Below, in pieces: positions 6,640-8,082 of a stretch of DNA of 8,082 nucleotides. The DNA is taken from positions 1 through 8,082 of the forward strand of contig DRJN01000304.1 in the NCBI GenBank assembly GCA_011052165.1, given 5' to 3'. How positions within the stretch are numbered: the first letter of the stretch is position 1; each line of letters opens with the position of its first letter. This stretch comes from Gammaproteobacteria bacterium (GTDB taxonomy: Bacteria; Pseudomonadota; Gammaproteobacteria; UBA6429; Thiohalophilaceae). Position numbers and translations under genes: made by a program. Under the pieces are notes generated by a model. It worked only from the letters and a program-made list of their open reading frames with translations, made no database searches and was not told the DNA's origin.

Positions 6640-8082
6640 AGGGTAAAATAAAAGCTTGCACCTTTGCCTGTCTCACCCTCAGCCCAGACCCTGCCTCCAT
6701 GGTGATGAATAATACGCTGTACCGTCGCCAGCCCGATCCCTGTACCTTCAAATTCGGTCCCATGCAAACGTTGAAAAGCACCGAAAAGCTTGTCCACATA
6801 ACGCATATCAAAACCCACGCCATTGTCCCGGATAAAATAAACCGTCTCACCGTTTTCTTCACGACGGTTGAATTCTATCTGCGCATGTTCAACCGTCGAG
6901 GTATATTTCCAGGCATTGGAAAACAGGTTTTCCAGAAGCGTGCGTAACAAACGTACATCACCTTCGACCGGTAGATCATCGGCAATCTGAATCTCTACCT
7001 CCCTGTCAGGATTATTCTCCTGTAACTCGGTCACAACAGCATGTGCCAGCTGCGAAAAATCTATGGGGTTCCGTTCCAGGCTATAACGGCTCACCCTTGA
7101 TAGCGTCAGCAGGGCATCAATCAGATCCCCCATGCGCTGGCTGGCCGCTCGCACCCGGTGCAAATAGTCCTGCCCGGCTTCATCGAAGCAACTGCCATAA
7201 TCTTCCAGCAAGGCCTGACTGAAACCATCGATGGTGCGCAGTGGTGCACGCAAATCATGCGAAACGGAATAACTGAAGGATTCCAGTTCCCGGTTACTAC
7301 GAGACAGTTCCGCCGTACGCTCAACCACCAGATCCTCCAGCATATCCCGCTGGTTGGCGAGTTTAACCTCAGCCTGCTTACGGGCACTAATGTCGGTCAC
7401 CGTACCGACATAGCCCACGATCCGGCCGTTTGCATCCCTCTCCGCCTCGGCTTGTGTCAATACCCAGCTAACCCGTCCATCCGGTTTCCGGAAACGGCAC
7501 TCAATGCGAAAGCCACGCTGTGCCTGCGCCGCCTGATACCATTCAGTCGACACCCGCTGCCGATCATCTGCGTGCAACGCCGCCACCCAGCCATCCCCCA
7601 GCGCCTGCGTCAATTTCATCCCCGCCAGGTCCTGCCAGCACTCGTTGACATAAATACAGTAACCTTCCATATCAGTGCGAAAGATCCCCACCGGTACCAC
7701 TTTGGCCAGCACATGATAACGCTGTTCGCTTTCTCGTAACGCCATCTCAGCCTGCTTACGCGCCGTGATATCCAGAATGATCGCAATGAATACGGGCGGG
7801 GATTCTTCCGCCGCAAGCTGCAAGCGTATTTCTACATCATAGAGGCTGCCATCCTTACGCTGATGCACCGTCTCAAACACCAGTAGTTCCTGCTCACCCC
7901 TGCGCAACCGCCTAATCAGAACTTCAAACTGTTGTTCATTCAGTAGCGGCTTAATATCAACGGGGGTCAGGTTGATCAATTCCTCAGTGGTATAACCCAG
8001 ATTATTCAACGCACCTTTTGAGACAAGAACGAACTTCAGGTTATCTGTGCGAAATAGATAGAGTTCATCATAGGAATTCTCG
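6636..8082 (-). CDS. PAS-domain sensor histidine kinase, C-terminal part (5' end outside window)
   Basis: A two-component sensor kinase: it autophosphorylates on a histidine and passes the phosphate to a response regulator not seen here. The frame is open to the window edge (481 residues visible); the TTG at 8009 is internal, since PAS-like sequence (YDELYLFRTDN and on) continues upstream of it. Residue numbers count from 8009. PAS 1 runs to about 84, ending ITARKQAE; PAS 2 covers about 92-213, ending ISARKQAE; then a predicted coiled coil (about 214-242). HisKA has FSYSVSHDLRAPLR with the phospho-acceptor His251 (codon 7259-7257). HATPase_c shows the N box with Asn365, G1 DNGVGF (395-400), an F box KLFGAFQRLH and G2 GTGIGLA (422-428). 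No membrane segment is visible, so it may be cytosolic or anchored by the missing N-terminus. The signal is unknown. The stop codon lies in a repeat remnant, so the tail may have been altered slightly. Confidence 0.95.
   Translation of the reverse strand, partial: ENSYDELYLFRTDNLKFVLVSKGALNNLGYTTEELINLTPVDIKPLLNEQQFEVLIRRLRRGEQELLVFETVHQRKDGSLYDVEIRLQLAAEESPPVFIAIILDITARKQAEMALRESEQRYHVLAKVVPVGIFRTDMEGYCIYVNECWQDLAGMKLTQALGDGWVAALHADDRQRVSTEWYQAAQAQRGFRIECRFRKPDGRVSWVLTQAEAERDANGRIVGYVGTVTDISARKQAEVKLANQRDMLEDLVVERTAELSRSNRELESFSYSVSHDLRAPLRTIDGFSQALLEDYGSCFDEAGQDYLHRVRAASQRMGDLIDALLTLSRVSRYSLERNPIDFSQLAHAVVTELQENNPDREVEIQIADDLPVEGDVRLLRTLLENLFSNAWKYTSTVEHAQIEFNRREENGETVYFIRDNGVGFDMRYVDKLFGAFQRLHGTEFEGTGIGLATVQRIIHHHGGRVWAEGETGKGASFYFTL

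Noticed and set aside
6509..6862. A 117-codon minus-strand frame ending in SPSGRGLG
   Set aside because: It overlaps the histidine kinase in another frame and ends inside the palindromic element. Peptides of the APSPSGRGLG type are a familiar artefact of translating this kind of repeat.
6636..8009. A complete histidine kinase starting at 8009
   Set aside because: The codon there is TTG, and the same frame continues with PAS-like sequence to the window edge, so the gene is cut by the window.

Overview
The window is a chromosomal segment of a gammaproteobacterium with balanced GC content. All real genes lie on the minus strand. The order rlmE - ftsH - (unknown gene) - folP - glmM - tpiA is the housekeeping cluster known from gammaproteobacteria such as Pseudomonas and Escherichia. 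The proteins resemble their E. coli counterparts closely: FtsH and RlmE carry their catalytic residues at the same residue numbers as E. coli. The genus cannot be fixed from the sequence.

Layout in the direction of transcription, from high to low coordinates. (1) 8082-6636: the C-terminal 481 residues of a PAS-PAS-HisKA-HATPase sensor histidine kinase, whose 5' end lies outside the window. (2) 6635-6435: a leader region holding a degenerate GTGGGCAC-type repeat and a palindromic element with perfect 27-bp arms. (3) 6434-5799: rlmE, the 23S rRNA 2'-O-methyltransferase. (4) 5737-3815: ftsH, the membrane AAA+ zinc protease, with a TTG start. (5) 3803-3741: two tandem terminator-like hairpins. 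(6) 3697-3143: a 184-residue protein of unknown function that appears to be an internal duplication of a 92-residue unit. (7) 3135-2296: folP, dihydropteroate synthase. (8) 2295-1978: a gap of 318 bp with a perfect 31-bp inverted repeat and a possible promoter. (9) 1977-643: glmM, phosphoglucosamine mutase. (10) 642-477: a gap holding half a copy of the element seen before rlmE. (11) 476-1: the first 158 codons of tpiA, whose 3' end lies outside the window.

The genes serve core cell functions: ribosome maturation (RlmE), membrane protein quality control (FtsH), folate synthesis (FolP), UDP-GlcNAc precursor supply for the cell wall and LPS (GlmM), and glycolysis (TpiA). The protein content is mostly ordinary. 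The unusual part is the DNA between the genes: two families of small non-coding palindromic repeats, each present at least twice in 8 kb, sit in three of the intergenic gaps, often within a few bases of a stop or start codon. Together with the terminators they probably split what is a near-continuous operon elsewhere into separately expressed blocks. No phage, transposase, CRISPR, tRNA or rRNA was seen, and no convincing new multi-gene system.
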